Shown here one piece after another: positions 1 to 8,619 of a stretch of 64,000 nucleotides of DNA (positions are counted from its first letter, which is position 1; every line of letters begins with the position of its first letter). The translations under genes were made by a program, and so were the position numbers. Below the pieces are notes generated by a model. That model saw only the letters and a list, made by a program, of their open reading frames with translations. It was not told where the DNA came from and searched no databases. The stretch is taken from the NCBI GenBank assembly GCA_019285715.1, contig CP079108.1, positions 1,317,001 through 1,381,000 of the forward strand, read 5' to 3'. This DNA is from Sphingosinicellaceae bacterium (GTDB lineage Bacteria > Pseudomonadota > Alphaproteobacteria > Sphingomonadales > Sphingomonadaceae).

Positions 1-1406
1 TCGACATCGTGCGACGACACCAACCGCTGGTCGAACAGCTGCAGCAGCGCGACGACCGCACTGGCCAGCAGCAGCGCCAGCAAGGTGCCGAGGGCGAGGT
101 TGAGCTTGCGGTTCGGGGCGCTCGGCTGTTTCGGTACCAGCGCCGAAGACAGCAGCCGCGCGTCGACGTCCGCGACCACTGCCTGGCTGGCGAGAACGGT
201 CTGACGGGCCAGCAACCCGGCGTAGTTGGTCCGCAACGCGTCCGCCCGGCGTTCGAGTTCGGCGAGCCGTACCGACGCACCGGCGTTGGTGGCGAGGGCG
301 CCGCGCGCCTCGCCGAGGATACTGCTGGCAACGCCCGCCCGCTGCTGCGCGACCTGTACCCGGGCGCCAAGGTTGGAGACGACCCGCCCGATCTCGGTCT
401 TGATCGCGGCATCGAGGTCGGCGACCTCCTGGCGGGCCTTTATGACGCTCGGGTGGTCGGGCTGGTAGCGCGCCTCGAGCTGCGCCAGCTGCGCGCTCGC
501 GGTGGCGCGCTGGCCGCGCAATCCCCCGACGACCGAAGAGTTCAGCGCCTCGCCGACATCGTCGCCGCTCGAGCCCCGTGCCAGCTGTGAACGCGCCGTC
601 GTATAGCGGGCGCGTTCCTCCGCGAGGGCAGTTTCCGAAGCGGCCTCCTGCTGGCGGAACAGCGACTGGTCGCGCTCGGTGAGGGTAACGCCATCGGCGC
701 TGAGCAGATTGTGGTTGCGCCGGTAATCGGCGACTTCCTGTTCAGCAGTCTGGAGGCGGCCACGCAGCGCGTCGAGTTCCTTGCGAAGCCCGGCGTCGGC
801 CGAGCGCGCTGCATCGAGCCTTACATCGCCCTTCGAGAGGATATACTGGCGGACCAGTTCGTTCGCGACGCTGGCGGCGACGAGGGGATCGGTCGCAGTG
901 TAGCTGACTTGGATGACGTTGGTGTTGCCCGGCCGCTCGATCCGGGTGTGACCACGGACCGTCTCGAGGACAGCAGCCGGTGCGCTGGCGGGCGGAAGCT
1001 GGGTGAGCGCCTCCTCGATCCGTGGCATCGGGCCGGCCTTCAACGCTGCGACAGCGCGCCGGATGACGTCGTTGGACTGCAACACCTGGATCTCGCTGTC
1101 GACCGCGCGGTCTTCGTCGCTGGCATCGGGAATGACGTTGTCGGCCTTCGCGGTGACGTTCAGGATGCGCGAGTTGACCAGCACCGTCGTGGCTGCGGTG
1201 AACTCGGTCGTCCGCATGTAGGTGTAGACTGTGACCGCGCCGAGCACCGTCACGAACACCAGCGCGAACCACACCCAGCGTCGCCGCAGGGCCGCGACGC
1301 CGTGGCGGATGCGGTCGCCGACAGGCGCCAATTCGGTCGATTGGCGGGGCCGCTCGGCGGGGAGGTTGATCCTCTGCCCGGCCGCTACTGGGAGCTGCTC
1401 GTTCAC
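1..1406 (-). CDS. GumC/Wzc-type polysaccharide co-polymerase (partial, 3' end off window)
   Basis: Inner-membrane chain-length or export protein for exopolysaccharide, partner of the Wza-like protein two genes upstream. The reading frame is open from a GTG at 1406 to the window edge, giving 468 residues. A first membrane segment lies at about residues 44-62, a Wzz-type periplasmic part follows, then long coiled-coil-prone stretches rich in Ala, Gln and Glu. Near residue 425 is the Pro-rich motif SAPNRKLNLA that precedes the second membrane segment, as in GNVR/Wzz proteins. The last visible residues resemble the linker to a tyrosine-kinase domain, but whether that domain exists cannot be seen. 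The GTG sits two bases after the stop of the beta-barrel gene, so translation is probably coupled. Confidence 0.88.
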   Translation of the reverse strand, partial: MNEQLPVAAGQRINLPAERPRQSTELAPVGDRIRHGVAALRRRWVWFALVFVTVLGAVTVYTYMRTTEFTAATTVLVNSRILNVTAKADNVIPDASDEDRAVDSEIQVLQSNDVIRRAVAALKAGPMPRIEEALTQLPPASAPAAVLETVRGHTRIERPGNTNVIQVSYTATDPLVAASVANELVRQYILSKGDVRLDAARSADAGLRKELDALRGRLQTAEQEVADYRRNHNLLSADGVTLTERDQSLFRQQEAASETALAEERARYTTARSQLARGSSGDDVGEALNSSVVGGLRGQRATASAQLAQLEARYQPDHPSVIKARQEVADLDAAIKTEIGRVVSNLGARVQVAQQRAGVASSILGEARGALATNAGASVRLAELERRADALRTNYAGLLARQTVLASQAVVADVDARLLSSALVPKQPSAPNRKLNLALGTLLALLLASAVVALLQLFDQRLVSSHDV

Positions 1407-1408
1407 GG

Positions 1409-2719
1409 TCAAACCCTGTACCTGATGCCTATGCTCGCACGGTTACGACTGAAAGACCGATAGCTCTCGGCACCGCGTGAGGACAAATCGATGAAATCAT
1501 AGTCGGCACGCACCGACAAGGAACGGTTGAGCCGATACTCAGCGCTTGCGGAGGCGCCGAAGCGGCCGTCACGCCGGTCGACGCCGTTGAAGGTGTCGTG
1601 CTCGTACTGGATCCCGGCACCCAGGATCAGGTTGCGAAGCAGCTCGTGGTCGACCTGCACGCTGCCGACGGTCGCGATATAACCCGTCGAATTCAAAGTG
1701 CCGGCATCACTGACGCTGCGCCGTGCGGCGACCGTGACCGTCGTCAGGTCGCTCGGGAACAGCAAGACTTTCGACGATATCGCGAGGCCGGAGAAGTTGC
1801 GGTATTGGGCGCCCTTGAATTCTCCGTTGACATAGCCGAGGCCGATTTCGCCGCGCGCCCCAAAGGGTAGTTCGAAGCGCGAGCCACCAAGGACCTGGTA
1901 CGTCGTCGAGCCGCGCGCATTGCCGCTGTTGGTATCGCGCGCATCATAGCTCGTCGACACCCGACTGGCCTCCACGAAATAGGCCAGCGACGGCGATTGC
2001 GCGATCTCGGCACGAACGCGGAGTCGGAACGTGTCCTGGTTGCGGAAGCTTTCGTCGAGCGGCGTGCCGTCCATCAGCCGGGCATCTTGATACTGGTAGC
2101 GGGTGTAGCCGGCCTCGCCGTTGACCAGGAACTGCGCGAACCGCTGCGACAGGCCGAGAGCCCCTTCCATCGTCTGGTAATTGACCGGGCGCTGGGTGAG
2201 CGCGAACGCCGTCTGGGCCTCGCGTGATTCGCGGTCGTTGACGTAGCGGCCGATGAGGCGGAGGCGCGTGCTGTCGCCGAACTGCTGGACCCCGTAGGCT
2301 GACGCGTTGATCGCGCTGACGTTCTCCGAACTGTGGTCGGCATAGCGGTCGAGCCGGCCGTTCGCGGACAGCGTCAGCGAACGCTGGCTCCAGTTCGATT
2401 GCAGCAGCGCCGAAGGTTCGATGCGCGCCAGCGCATCGCCGACCTTGTCGTCCTTCGCGGCGAAGATGTTGTCGGTGTACTGGGCCGTTGCGTTGATCGA
2501 GGGCGATAATGTGAAGGAGCCGACGGGAACACCAACGGCATCGTAGCCCTCGATGCGCCGCTCGCGTACCGCGGTAAAGCGCCGGAAGTTCACCAGCGTA
2601 TCGTCGGGCGGCAGGACTTGGGCGCTCGCCGTCGAAGTCAAGACTGCCGACGTCAGCAGCGCCGACGCCAACGCCGCGAGCGACGGCGCAAAGGTGCCGC
2701 CGCGCGGCATGCCGCGCAT
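1409..2719 (-). CDS. Outer-membrane beta-barrel protein of exopolysaccharide locus
   Basis: A 436-residue protein with an N-terminal signal peptide ending near TSTASAQ (residue 34), followed by alternating polar and hydrophobic strands typical of a beta-barrel. The last residue pattern (IGIRYRV) fits a C-terminal barrel strand. Proteins of this kind (BBP2/EpsL-like) are commonly encoded between Wza and Wzc homologues and are thought to help polysaccharide cross the outer membrane; that role is inferred from context. The ATG shares one base with the TGA of the preceding Wza-like gene (TGATG), indicating coupling. MPRGG, three codons in, is an alternative start. Confidence 0.85.
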   Translation of the reverse strand: MRGMPRGGTFAPSLAALASALLTSAVLTSTASAQVLPPDDTLVNFRRFTAVRERRIEGYDAVGVPVGSFTLSPSINATAQYTDNIFAAKDDKVGDALARIEPSALLQSNWSQRSLTLSANGRLDRYADHSSENVSAINASAYGVQQFGDSTRLRLIGRYVNDRESREAQTAFALTQRPVNYQTMEGALGLSQRFAQFLVNGEAGYTRYQYQDARLMDGTPLDESFRNQDTFRLRVRAEIAQSPSLAYFVEASRVSTSYDARDTNSGNARGSTTYQVLGGSRFELPFGARGEIGLGYVNGEFKGAQYRNFSGLAISSKVLLFPSDLTTVTVAARRSVSDAGTLNSTGYIATVGSVQVDHELLRNLILGAGIQYEHDTFNGVDRRDGRFGASASAEYRLNRSLSVRADYDFIDLSSRGAESYRSFSRNRASIGIRYRV

Positions 2720-3273
2720 CAGAAAAACCTCTCAAGAACCCGGATGGTGTCGCCGGGGCCGACCTGCAGGTCGGCGGTCAGGCGGTAGCGCTGCTCGCCG
2801 GTGGTACCGTAGCGCTGGATGGCGACGGCGCGGTGATTGGCGCGGTAGGTGAAGCCGCCCGCGGTCGCAACCGCGGCATTGACCGTCAGGCCGGAGCGAT
2901 ACGGATATTGGCCAGCCCTGTTCACCTCACCTAGTACGTAGAACGGACGATAACCGATGACGTCGGCCGTGACCTTCGGGTCTTTCAGGTAGCGCGTTGC
3001 CAGCACCTGGCTAATTGCGGCCTGCAGTTCCGCCAGCGTCAGGCCATTGGCCTGGATCATGCCGATCAGCGGGAACGAGACGTTGCCGTCGCTGCCGACC
3101 AGGAATTCGCCGGTCAGGTCGGGCTCGCCGTAGACCGTGATCTTGAGGCGGTCGTCGGGCGCGAGGTGGTAGATCGGGACGACCGCGACGGTGTTGGTCG
3201 ACTCGACCGGATCGGATGCGCAGCCCGAGCAGGCCAGCGCGAGAGCGACGAGCGCCCATGTGACCTGCTTCAT
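2719..3273 (-). CDS. Polysaccharide export lipoprotein, Wza/GumB family
   Basis: A 184-residue outer-membrane export protein. The start is set at 3273 (MKQVTWALV), because this gives a lipoprotein signal with Cys near residues 15-18 and an ATGA overlap with the ExoA-like gene upstream. A longer open frame to 3450 runs inside that gene and is unlikely. The Poly_export domain spans about residues 33-108 (starting YHLAPDDRLKITVYGEPDL), followed by one SLBB domain (FYVLGEVNRAGQYPY, from about 111). It is short compared with E. coli Wza, resembling the single-SLBB GumB or ExoF-like forms. It likely forms the outer-membrane exit channel for the polymer made by this cluster. Confidence 0.9.
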   Translation of the reverse strand: MKQVTWALVALALACSGCASDPVESTNTVAVVPIYHLAPDDRLKITVYGEPDLTGEFLVGSDGNVSFPLIGMIQANGLTLAELQAAISQVLATRYLKDPKVTADVIGYRPFYVLGEVNRAGQYPYRSGLTVNAAVATAGGFTYRANHRAVAIQRYGTTGEQRYRLTADLQVGPGDTIRVLERFF

Positions 3274-4304
3274 GTTCGTGTCCTGTCTGCTGCCTGCTCC
3301 GACGTTCGCGACCAGTGCGGGGAAGGTGATCGTACCGGACGCGCACTGGTCGACAACAGTGCAGCGCAGAACCCGGTTCCCCAAGCGATATGCATCGTGG
3401 CGGCGGCGGGCAGGGCAAGCAAGGTGCAGACGCTCGGCGATTTGCGCCACAGCATGAAGGTCGCGACGGAGAGCGCCATAACATAGGCGAGGGGCAACAG
3501 CAGCAGGGCCGGGAGCAGCGGCGACAGCAGGATTGCCGAGGCCAACGCGATGACCAGCAGCGGCGGCAGCATCTGGCGCGGCCGCAGGCGCTCACCGTGC
3601 TTGCGGAAGGTCTGTGCGCGCCCGCGCCCGTAACGCCAATATTGAATGAACAGCCGGCGGAGCGTCGAACGCGGCAGGTACTCGACCTGAATGTCGGCAG
3701 CGAGCCAGATCCGGCCACCGGCCTTGCGGACACGGAGGTCGAGCTCAGCGTCCTCGTTGGCGACGAAGCTGCGGTCGTAGCCGCCGACGCGCTCGAACAT
3801 CGCGCGGCTCATCCCGGCGTGATGGCCGTGATCGACGAAGCCCGACGGTGCGCCGACCCGGTGCGCCGCTCCGCCGGTCCCGATGCGGCTGTTGGAGGCG
3901 GCTGCGATGCCACGCTGGACGCAGGTTTTCGCGACTGTCCGCAGCCCGACCGCGACCATGTTCGCCTGGGTTGCGGCAAAGGCCGCGACGATGCGCGGGA
4001 CGTAATCGTCCGGGTAGTGCGCGTGCGCGTCGACCCGGATCAGGATGTCGGCGTGGCAGTCGGCCAGCGCCACCGCGCGGTTAACGCCCGCGGACTGGAT
4101 GCGCTCGGGATTGTCGACCAGCCGGATGCGAGCATCGAGGCCGGCGGCGGTCGTGACGATCGCCTGCGTGCCGTCGGTGCTGCCACCGTCGGCGACGAGG
4201 ATATCGAGCACCAGGTCGGCCGGCTGCTGGGCAATCTGCGCGAGCAGGTCGCCGATGCGCTCGGCCTCGTTCAACGTCGGAATGATCACCGCGACCTGAT
4301 TCAT
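3270..4304 (-). CDS. Glycosyltransferase family 2, ExoA-like
   Basis: A 344-residue membrane-associated glycosyltransferase adding a sugar to the lipid-linked repeat unit. It opens with the GT-A fold (VAVIIPTLNEAERIG), has the nucleotide-binding ADGGSTDGT at 38-46 and a DxH in RVDAHAHYP (90-97) in place of a DxD. The acceptor region GYDRSFVANEDAELDLRVR carries the ED motif. Hydrophobic helices at about 248-285 anchor it to the membrane, as in ExoA of succinoglycan synthesis, which it resembles. The stop overlaps the start of the Wza-like gene (ATGA), and the upstream GT4 gene ends two bases before this start. The donor and acceptor sugars cannot be told from the sequence. Confidence 0.87.
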   Translation of the reverse strand: MNQVAVIIPTLNEAERIGDLLAQIAQQPADLVLDILVADGGSTDGTQAIVTTAAGLDARIRLVDNPERIQSAGVNRAVALADCHADILIRVDAHAHYPDDYVPRIVAAFAATQANMVAVGLRTVAKTCVQRGIAAASNSRIGTGGAAHRVGAPSGFVDHGHHAGMSRAMFERVGGYDRSFVANEDAELDLRVRKAGGRIWLAADIQVEYLPRSTLRRLFIQYWRYGRGRAQTFRKHGERLRPRQMLPPLLVIALASAILLSPLLPALLLLPLAYVMALSVATFMLWRKSPSVCTLLALPAAATMHIAWGTGFCAALLSTSARPVRSPSPHWSRTSEQAADRTRT

Positions 4305-4306
4305 GG

Positions 4307-5422
4307 TCAGGCCGCCAATGCCGCGGCGAAACTCGACTGGGCCGCTTCGAGCGTGTGCGTACCGAGTGTCGCGCTGGCCGCCGCAGCAAAGCCCGCTGCC
4401 GCCTCGGGGCGAGTCATCGACGCCAGCGCCGCCGCCAGGTCGACCGTGTCGAAGTCGACCAGCGCATCGGCCGGCAGATAGTCACGCATGACGTCGATGC
4501 TCGATGCCAGCACGGGCAGGCCGCAGTGCATCGCTTCGAGCAGGACCAGCGGCAGGCCCTCGAAGCGCGATGGCAGCAACAACACGTCGGCCGCCGAAAG
4601 ATACATGTCGGGCTGGTCGGTCCACGGGACCAGCCGGAGATCGACGCCGCTCCGCCTGGCGGTGCGCTCGAGCAGCGGGCGTCCCGGACCGTCGCCGACA
4701 AACAGGAAGGTCCAGCCCGCCAGCCGCTCGCGACCAGCCCGCTCGATAGCACCGACAAGGCGGTCGAGGCCCTTTTGGGCCGGATCGAGACGACCGAGGA
4801 ATAGCGCCGTGCGCCGCTGCACCGGCAGGCCCAGCGCCAGCCGCGCCACCGCCTTGCTGCGCTTGGGCGGCGGCCCGACGAAATTGTGCGCGACGGTGAT
4901 CGGCGCCGTGCCGCCTGCCGCCTCGACCTGCTGGGCGACGGCTTCGGAGGGCACGATATAATGGTCGGGGCGACGGTACAGCCATTGCCGGATACGGTCG
5001 CCGATCAGCCCGTTGCGGTCCATCTCGCGCTGCCGATGCGCCATCGGCAGGTAGCTGACCAGCCGCGCTCCGCCGAAATCGGCAAGCATCGGCACCACAA
5101 GGTTCTCGATCCGGCCCTGCACCAGCAGCACGGTATCGGGCCGCTCGGCGGCAAGTATATCCCGGACGGCACGCCGGTAGCGCCACCGCAGCCAGCCGAG
5201 ATAGGGCTCGCCGCGGCGCTTGACGAAGGGCCAGGTGATGATCCGGATGTGCGGCTCGAACGCCTGCAGGACATCGTGCAAGCGCTGGTTGCTCTCCGGG
5301 AAGCAGAACACGATCTCGGTGAATTGCTCGCGCTCGATCACGCCGGGCAGCAGCGCCAGCAGCATGCGCTCGTGACCGCCGAAATCGGCGCTATCGTGGA
5401 GGATGAGCAGCTTCCGGGTCAT
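4307..5422 (-). CDS. Glycosyltransferase family 4
   Basis: A 371-residue cytoplasmic GT-B glycosyltransferase. The N-terminal domain begins with a Gly-rich loop (DFGGHERM, 13-20). The C-terminal GT4 domain shows FLGRLDPAQKGLDRLV (208-223), VGDGPGRPLL (242-251) and the E-x7-E signature with Glu288 and Glu296 in RFEGLPLVLLEAM. Length is normal for the family. It lies between a second GT4 gene and the ExoA-like gene with only a few bases between stops and starts, so it belongs to the exopolysaccharide operon. Sugar specificity is unknown. Confidence 0.88.
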   Translation of the reverse strand: MTRKLLILHDSADFGGHERMLLALLPGVIEREQFTEIVFCFPESNQRLHDVLQAFEPHIRIITWPFVKRRGEPYLGWLRWRYRRAVRDILAAERPDTVLLVQGRIENLVVPMLADFGGARLVSYLPMAHRQREMDRNGLIGDRIRQWLYRRPDHYIVPSEAVAQQVEAAGGTAPITVAHNFVGPPPKRSKAVARLALGLPVQRRTALFLGRLDPAQKGLDRLVGAIERAGRERLAGWTFLFVGDGPGRPLLERTARRSGVDLRLVPWTDQPDMYLSAADVLLLPSRFEGLPLVLLEAMHCGLPVLASSIDVMRDYLPADALVDFDTVDLAAALASMTRPEAAAGFAAAASATLGTHTLEAAQSSFAAALAA

Positions 5423-5425
5423 GGC

Positions 5426-6583
5426 TCAAGCCGCGCGCCGCTCGGTCTCGGTGTTCCATGAGCCCAGCGCGTCCTGGTAAACCTGGAGCGTCATCGATGC
5501 GATGCTCGTCCAGCTCGGCACGTTGGCGGACAAATCACGTGTCGGGCGGCGTCCGATCGAGGCGCTGAGCGCGACTGCCAGGTCGGCAGCACTTCCCGGC
5601 GCGACCAGCGTCCCGGCGCAATCGTCGCGACCGACCATCTCCGAGAACGCCCCGAGGTCGCTCGCGACCACCCATTTTTTGAGCGGAGCGACCGCGAACA
5701 ACACGCCACTGGCCTCGATCGCATGATAGGGAAAGACGAACGTATCGGCCTCGCCCAGAACCGTGGCCATTTCGGTCGCCGAATGCCGGTGCAGGCGAAA
5801 TTCGAGGAGTTCCGGCCCCAGCCCGAGTGCGCGCGCCCGCTCGATATGGTGAGCCATGTCGCTCATCGGCTCACCCGCGACGATCACCGACAGGCGCTCG
5901 CGCTCGTCGTGCGGGAGCTGTCCGAGCGCCTCGATCAGGACGTCGATGCCCTTGTAGTCCTGCAATTTGCCGAACAGCACGACGCGCCAGCGTCCGTCAG
6001 GGGCGCGCGCCGGCGATGCGCCGCCCGGTAATATCCCGTGGGGAATGACCGAGATCATCTCGTCCGCCACCCCGGCATCGACCAGCGTCGCCTTGCCTTT
6101 CGGCGTGTGGACGATGATCCGGTCGACCTCGCCGAGCACAGCGCCGAAGCCGTCGCGCTGCAGCCGACTGACCTGCTTGCCGTTGAACGGTGTCGAATCA
6201 TGGACGGTCAGTACGACCGGACAAATCGAGCGCATCCGCCGAATCGCGCGCGCGTCGATCAACGGCAGCACCGACCACTGGAAATGAATGATGTCGAAGC
6301 GACCGGTCTGCACCAGACCGCCGAGGCGCTTCATGCCGGACGCGTGCTCGACACCCTTGACCAGCCGCCACAGGCCGCCCTGGCGCCGCCGCGGGCCGTC
6401 GCTCAGCGGGTAGAAGAAATCGAGCGAACGCGATGCGCCGATCTCGTTGGCTTCATCGGCCCGCAGCTGGCGGGTCGCCCAATGCGCATTGATGCCAAGC
6501 GACTCGAGTCCGTCTGACAGGGCAGCGTCGTACGGTGCGGTAAACATCGAGGGATCGACTAGCAGGACATTCCTAACCGTCAC
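5426..6583 (-). CDS. Glycosyltransferase family 4 (GT-B fold)
   Basis: A 385-residue GT-B glycosyltransferase. The start is placed at the GTG at 6583 (VTVRNVLLVDPSMF), 20 bases after the stop of the sugar-phosphate transferase gene. The longer frame to 6781 overlaps that gene in low-complexity Arg-rich sequence and is rejected. Visible elements are TVHDSTPFNG near 127-135, IPHGI near 180, VVLFGKLQDYKGIDVLIEAL at 201-220, and the acceptor-site motif FPYHAIEASGVL (284-295). These fit GT4 members that use an EASG loop. It follows the priming transferase in the operon and likely adds one of the next sugars of the repeat unit. Confidence 0.85.
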   Translation of the reverse strand: MTVRNVLLVDPSMFTAPYDAALSDGLESLGINAHWATRQLRADEANEIGASRSLDFFYPLSDGPRRRQGGLWRLVKGVEHASGMKRLGGLVQTGRFDIIHFQWSVLPLIDARAIRRMRSICPVVLTVHDSTPFNGKQVSRLQRDGFGAVLGEVDRIIVHTPKGKATLVDAGVADEMISVIPHGILPGGASPARAPDGRWRVVLFGKLQDYKGIDVLIEALGQLPHDERERLSVIVAGEPMSDMAHHIERARALGLGPELLEFRLHRHSATEMATVLGEADTFVFPYHAIEASGVLFAVAPLKKWVVASDLGAFSEMVGRDDCAGTLVAPGSAADLAVALSASIGRRPTRDLSANVPSWTSIASMTLQVYQDALGSWNTETERRAA

Positions 6584-6603
6584 TGCATGGCCGTTCGAAT
6601 GCT

Positions 6604-7305
6604 TCAAGAACAGCCTCGTCCCGACACCACCGCGGGGATCGTCCGGCCGAGAATGAACAGGTCGACGGCAAGCGACTTGTTGCGCGCATACACAGTGTCG
6701 AGCGCGACCCGGCGCTGATAGCTGACGGCGTTGCGGCCGCTGACCTGCCAGAGACCGGTGATACCCGGGCGTACGCGGCAATACTCGCGGAAATAGCGGC
6801 CATAGCGCGGAATTTCAGCCGCAACGATCGGACGCGGTCCGACCAGGCTCATCTGGCCATACAGTACGTTCAACAGCTGCGGGATCTCGTCGAGGCTGGA
6901 CTTGCGCAGAAACGAACCCAGCGGCGTGACGCGCGGGTCGTCGCGAAGCTTGCGGTCCTGCGCCCACTCTTGCGCCGCGGCGGCGTTGGTTTCGAGGTGC
7001 TCCTTGAGACGATGCTCGGAGTCGACCACCATCGTCCGCAGCTTGAGGCACGGAAACGGGATGCCGCCCTTGCCGATGCGCCAGTGCACGAAGATCGGCG
7101 CACCGCCGTCCTGCATCCACAAGGCGACGCTGAGGCCGAGCAGAACGGGCGCGAGAACGATCAGTGCGGCCGTAGCGATCACGAGGTCGATCGTCCGCAC
7201 GATCCATGCGCCGATGACGGCTACCGATACGGCATCAGAGTCCGCTGCGGCGGAATCGTCCACGAGGTTGGCCTGATAGCTCGCCACGAGCGGATCGCCC
7301 GTCAT
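6604..7305 (-). CDS. Undecaprenyl-phosphate sugar phosphotransferase (ExoY/WbaP family)
   Basis: The priming enzyme of exopolysaccharide synthesis: it transfers a sugar-1-phosphate to undecaprenyl phosphate at the inner membrane. At 233 residues it is the short form, with one hydrophobic helix (about 28-64) and the cytoplasmic catalytic domain only. The family blocks are present: KLRTM, DEIPQLLNVLYGQMSLVGPRP-type sequence in the middle, and VRPGITGLWQVSGR near the C-terminus. It appears to be the first gene of the downstream EPS transcript, preceded by a 342-base AT-rich leader. Donor sugar (galactose, glucose or other) cannot be decided. Confidence 0.92.
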   Translation of the reverse strand: MTGDPLVASYQANLVDDSAAADSDAVSVAVIGAWIVRTIDLVIATAALIVLAPVLLGLSVALWMQDGGAPIFVHWRIGKGGIPFPCLKLRTMVVDSEHRLKEHLETNAAAAQEWAQDRKLRDDPRVTPLGSFLRKSSLDEIPQLLNVLYGQMSLVGPRPIVAAEIPRYGRYFREYCRVRPGITGLWQVSGRNAVSYQRRVALDTVYARNKSLAVDLFILGRTIPAVVSGRGCS

Positions 7306-7647
7306 CGCGCATACCGCGCTTGAACACAGCTGGGAGCTCCGAGCTGGCTCGGGGCTGGGACCGAATGATCGACACTCCCAAAGGGCATACCCGCTCCATC
7401 AACTGCTTCCGCGACCGGCCCCCCCAGGCCCTTATATCCCGATAAAACCATGAATCCAGCATGTTTGTTGCATAGCAGCATAAAGTAACTCGAAGTTAAA
7501 ACGGATGCGTAATTAGTTAACGTGCGGGTTTCGTACGAGACGTGGCTTCCTGGCGTCCGCCACCTGAACAATAGAATAACGGATTATGACGTTACAGCGT
7601 GGCGAATTGTGGGCAGCCTGACGCCGGCGGCCATCTACGGCGCGCCG
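7306..7647. other. Intergenic region with probable promoter of the EPS operon
   Basis: 342 bases without a convincing gene, between the GT2 gene and the priming transferase gene, both on the minus strand. It is markedly AT-rich at about 7440-7600, unlike the flanking genes, which suits a promoter and leader for the genes running to position 1. A perfect CCGAGC-TG-GCTCGG palindrome lies at 7339-7352, 34 bases upstream of the transferase start, and a TTAGTTA element at 7513-7519. Open frames of 75-89 codons on the minus strand cross this region, but they lack ribosome sites and family resemblance. No clear -35/-10 pair was found. Confidence 0.5.
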
Positions 7648-8619
7648 CTAGCGGCGGTAACCGCCGCGCAAAGCCTTGCGAACAATGATCGGTGCCTGCC
7701 GGGCGAGCTCTTGCGCGATGGCAGCGGTGCGTCGGGGATCACCCAGCAACTCGCGGGCGGCGACGCCCGGCCGACGATCCTTCACGGCGTCGGTGAAGGC
7801 CCGATAATGGAGACAACGGTACACTACCGTACGCTGTCTCTCGATCGACCGGACGAGGTCGCTATCGTCCGCCGCGACGCGAATCAATGCGTCGAGTCGG
7901 CTGTGCAGGATGCCGAGGTCGGCAACCGTCTGGACCTGGGTCAGTGAATCGGCGCGGACGCGGTAGCGGTAGGTTGCCGCCGGCGACATCCACCAGCGCG
8001 CGCCGGCACGGAAGCAATCGATGTAGAGCGCGTAATCCTCGGCAAACCGGACGCGCTCGTCGTAGCGGATGGCGTTGGCGACCAGGAAGTCGCGCCGAAA
8101 GATCGGCTTCAGGAAGCCCAGGTTGAGCCGCGGCCACTGCGGGTCGGCGACATTGCGCTGGACGAACTCGTGCAGGCCCAGCTCGCGCGGGGTCGAGAGT
8201 ATCGCGGGCGGGATCATCGGCTGCGGGTCGCCCGGTTCACCGTCGATATCGAGGGCGAGATTGTCGCTGCACAACTGCGCGTCGTGCCGCTCGCCGAGTT
8301 CGACCAGATGCGCCAGCCGGTCAGGCCCGTAGCTGTCGTCGGCGTCGAGCAGCGCGATCCAGCGCCCCTCCGCCGCCGCGAGGCCCTGGTTGCGCGCCGC
8401 AGAGGGGCCCGAATTGACCGCCCGCCGCAGCAACCGGATGCGCGGGTCAGCCGCCGCCGCGGCCTCGACCAGTGCCGAGGTGCCGTCCGTCGATGCGTCG
8501 TCGATAACGATGACCTCGATGTCGACCAGCGTTTGCGCCCGCAGCGACGCCAGCGCCTCGCCGATGAACGCGGCGGCGTTGAAAGCCGGCACGATGACCG
8601 AGACGATCGGGGTCGTCAC
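7648..8619 (-). CDS. Glycosyltransferase family 2
   Basis: A 323-residue GT-A glycosyltransferase starting at a GTG whose bases overlap the TGA of the preceding gene (GTGA). It has VSVIVPAFNAAAFIGEAL at the N-terminus, the nucleotide-binding DDASTDG at 40-46, and the metal-binding LDADDSYGPDRL near 93-97. RFAEDYALYIDC later carries the ED acceptor motif. There are no membrane helices. It resembles ExoO-like side-chain transferases. Though it lies 342 bases upstream of the priming transferase gene, its strand and content place it in the same exopolysaccharide locus. Confidence 0.87.
   Translation of the reverse strand: MTTPIVSVIVPAFNAAAFIGEALASLRAQTLVDIEVIVIDDASTDGTSALVEAAAAADPRIRLLRRAVNSGPSAARNQGLAAAEGRWIALLDADDSYGPDRLAHLVELGERHDAQLCSDNLALDIDGEPGDPQPMIPPAILSTPRELGLHEFVQRNVADPQWPRLNLGFLKPIFRRDFLVANAIRYDERVRFAEDYALYIDCFRAGARWWMSPAATYRYRVRADSLTQVQTVADLGILHSRLDALIRVAADDSDLVRSIERQRTVVYRCLHYRAFTDAVKDRRPGVAARELLGDPRRTAAIAQELARQAPIIVRKALRGGYRR

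Noticed and set aside
7302-7571. Minus-strand open frame in the EPS leader region
   Set aside because: No ribosome site, overlaps the transferase start, and reads as AT-rich non-coding sequence.
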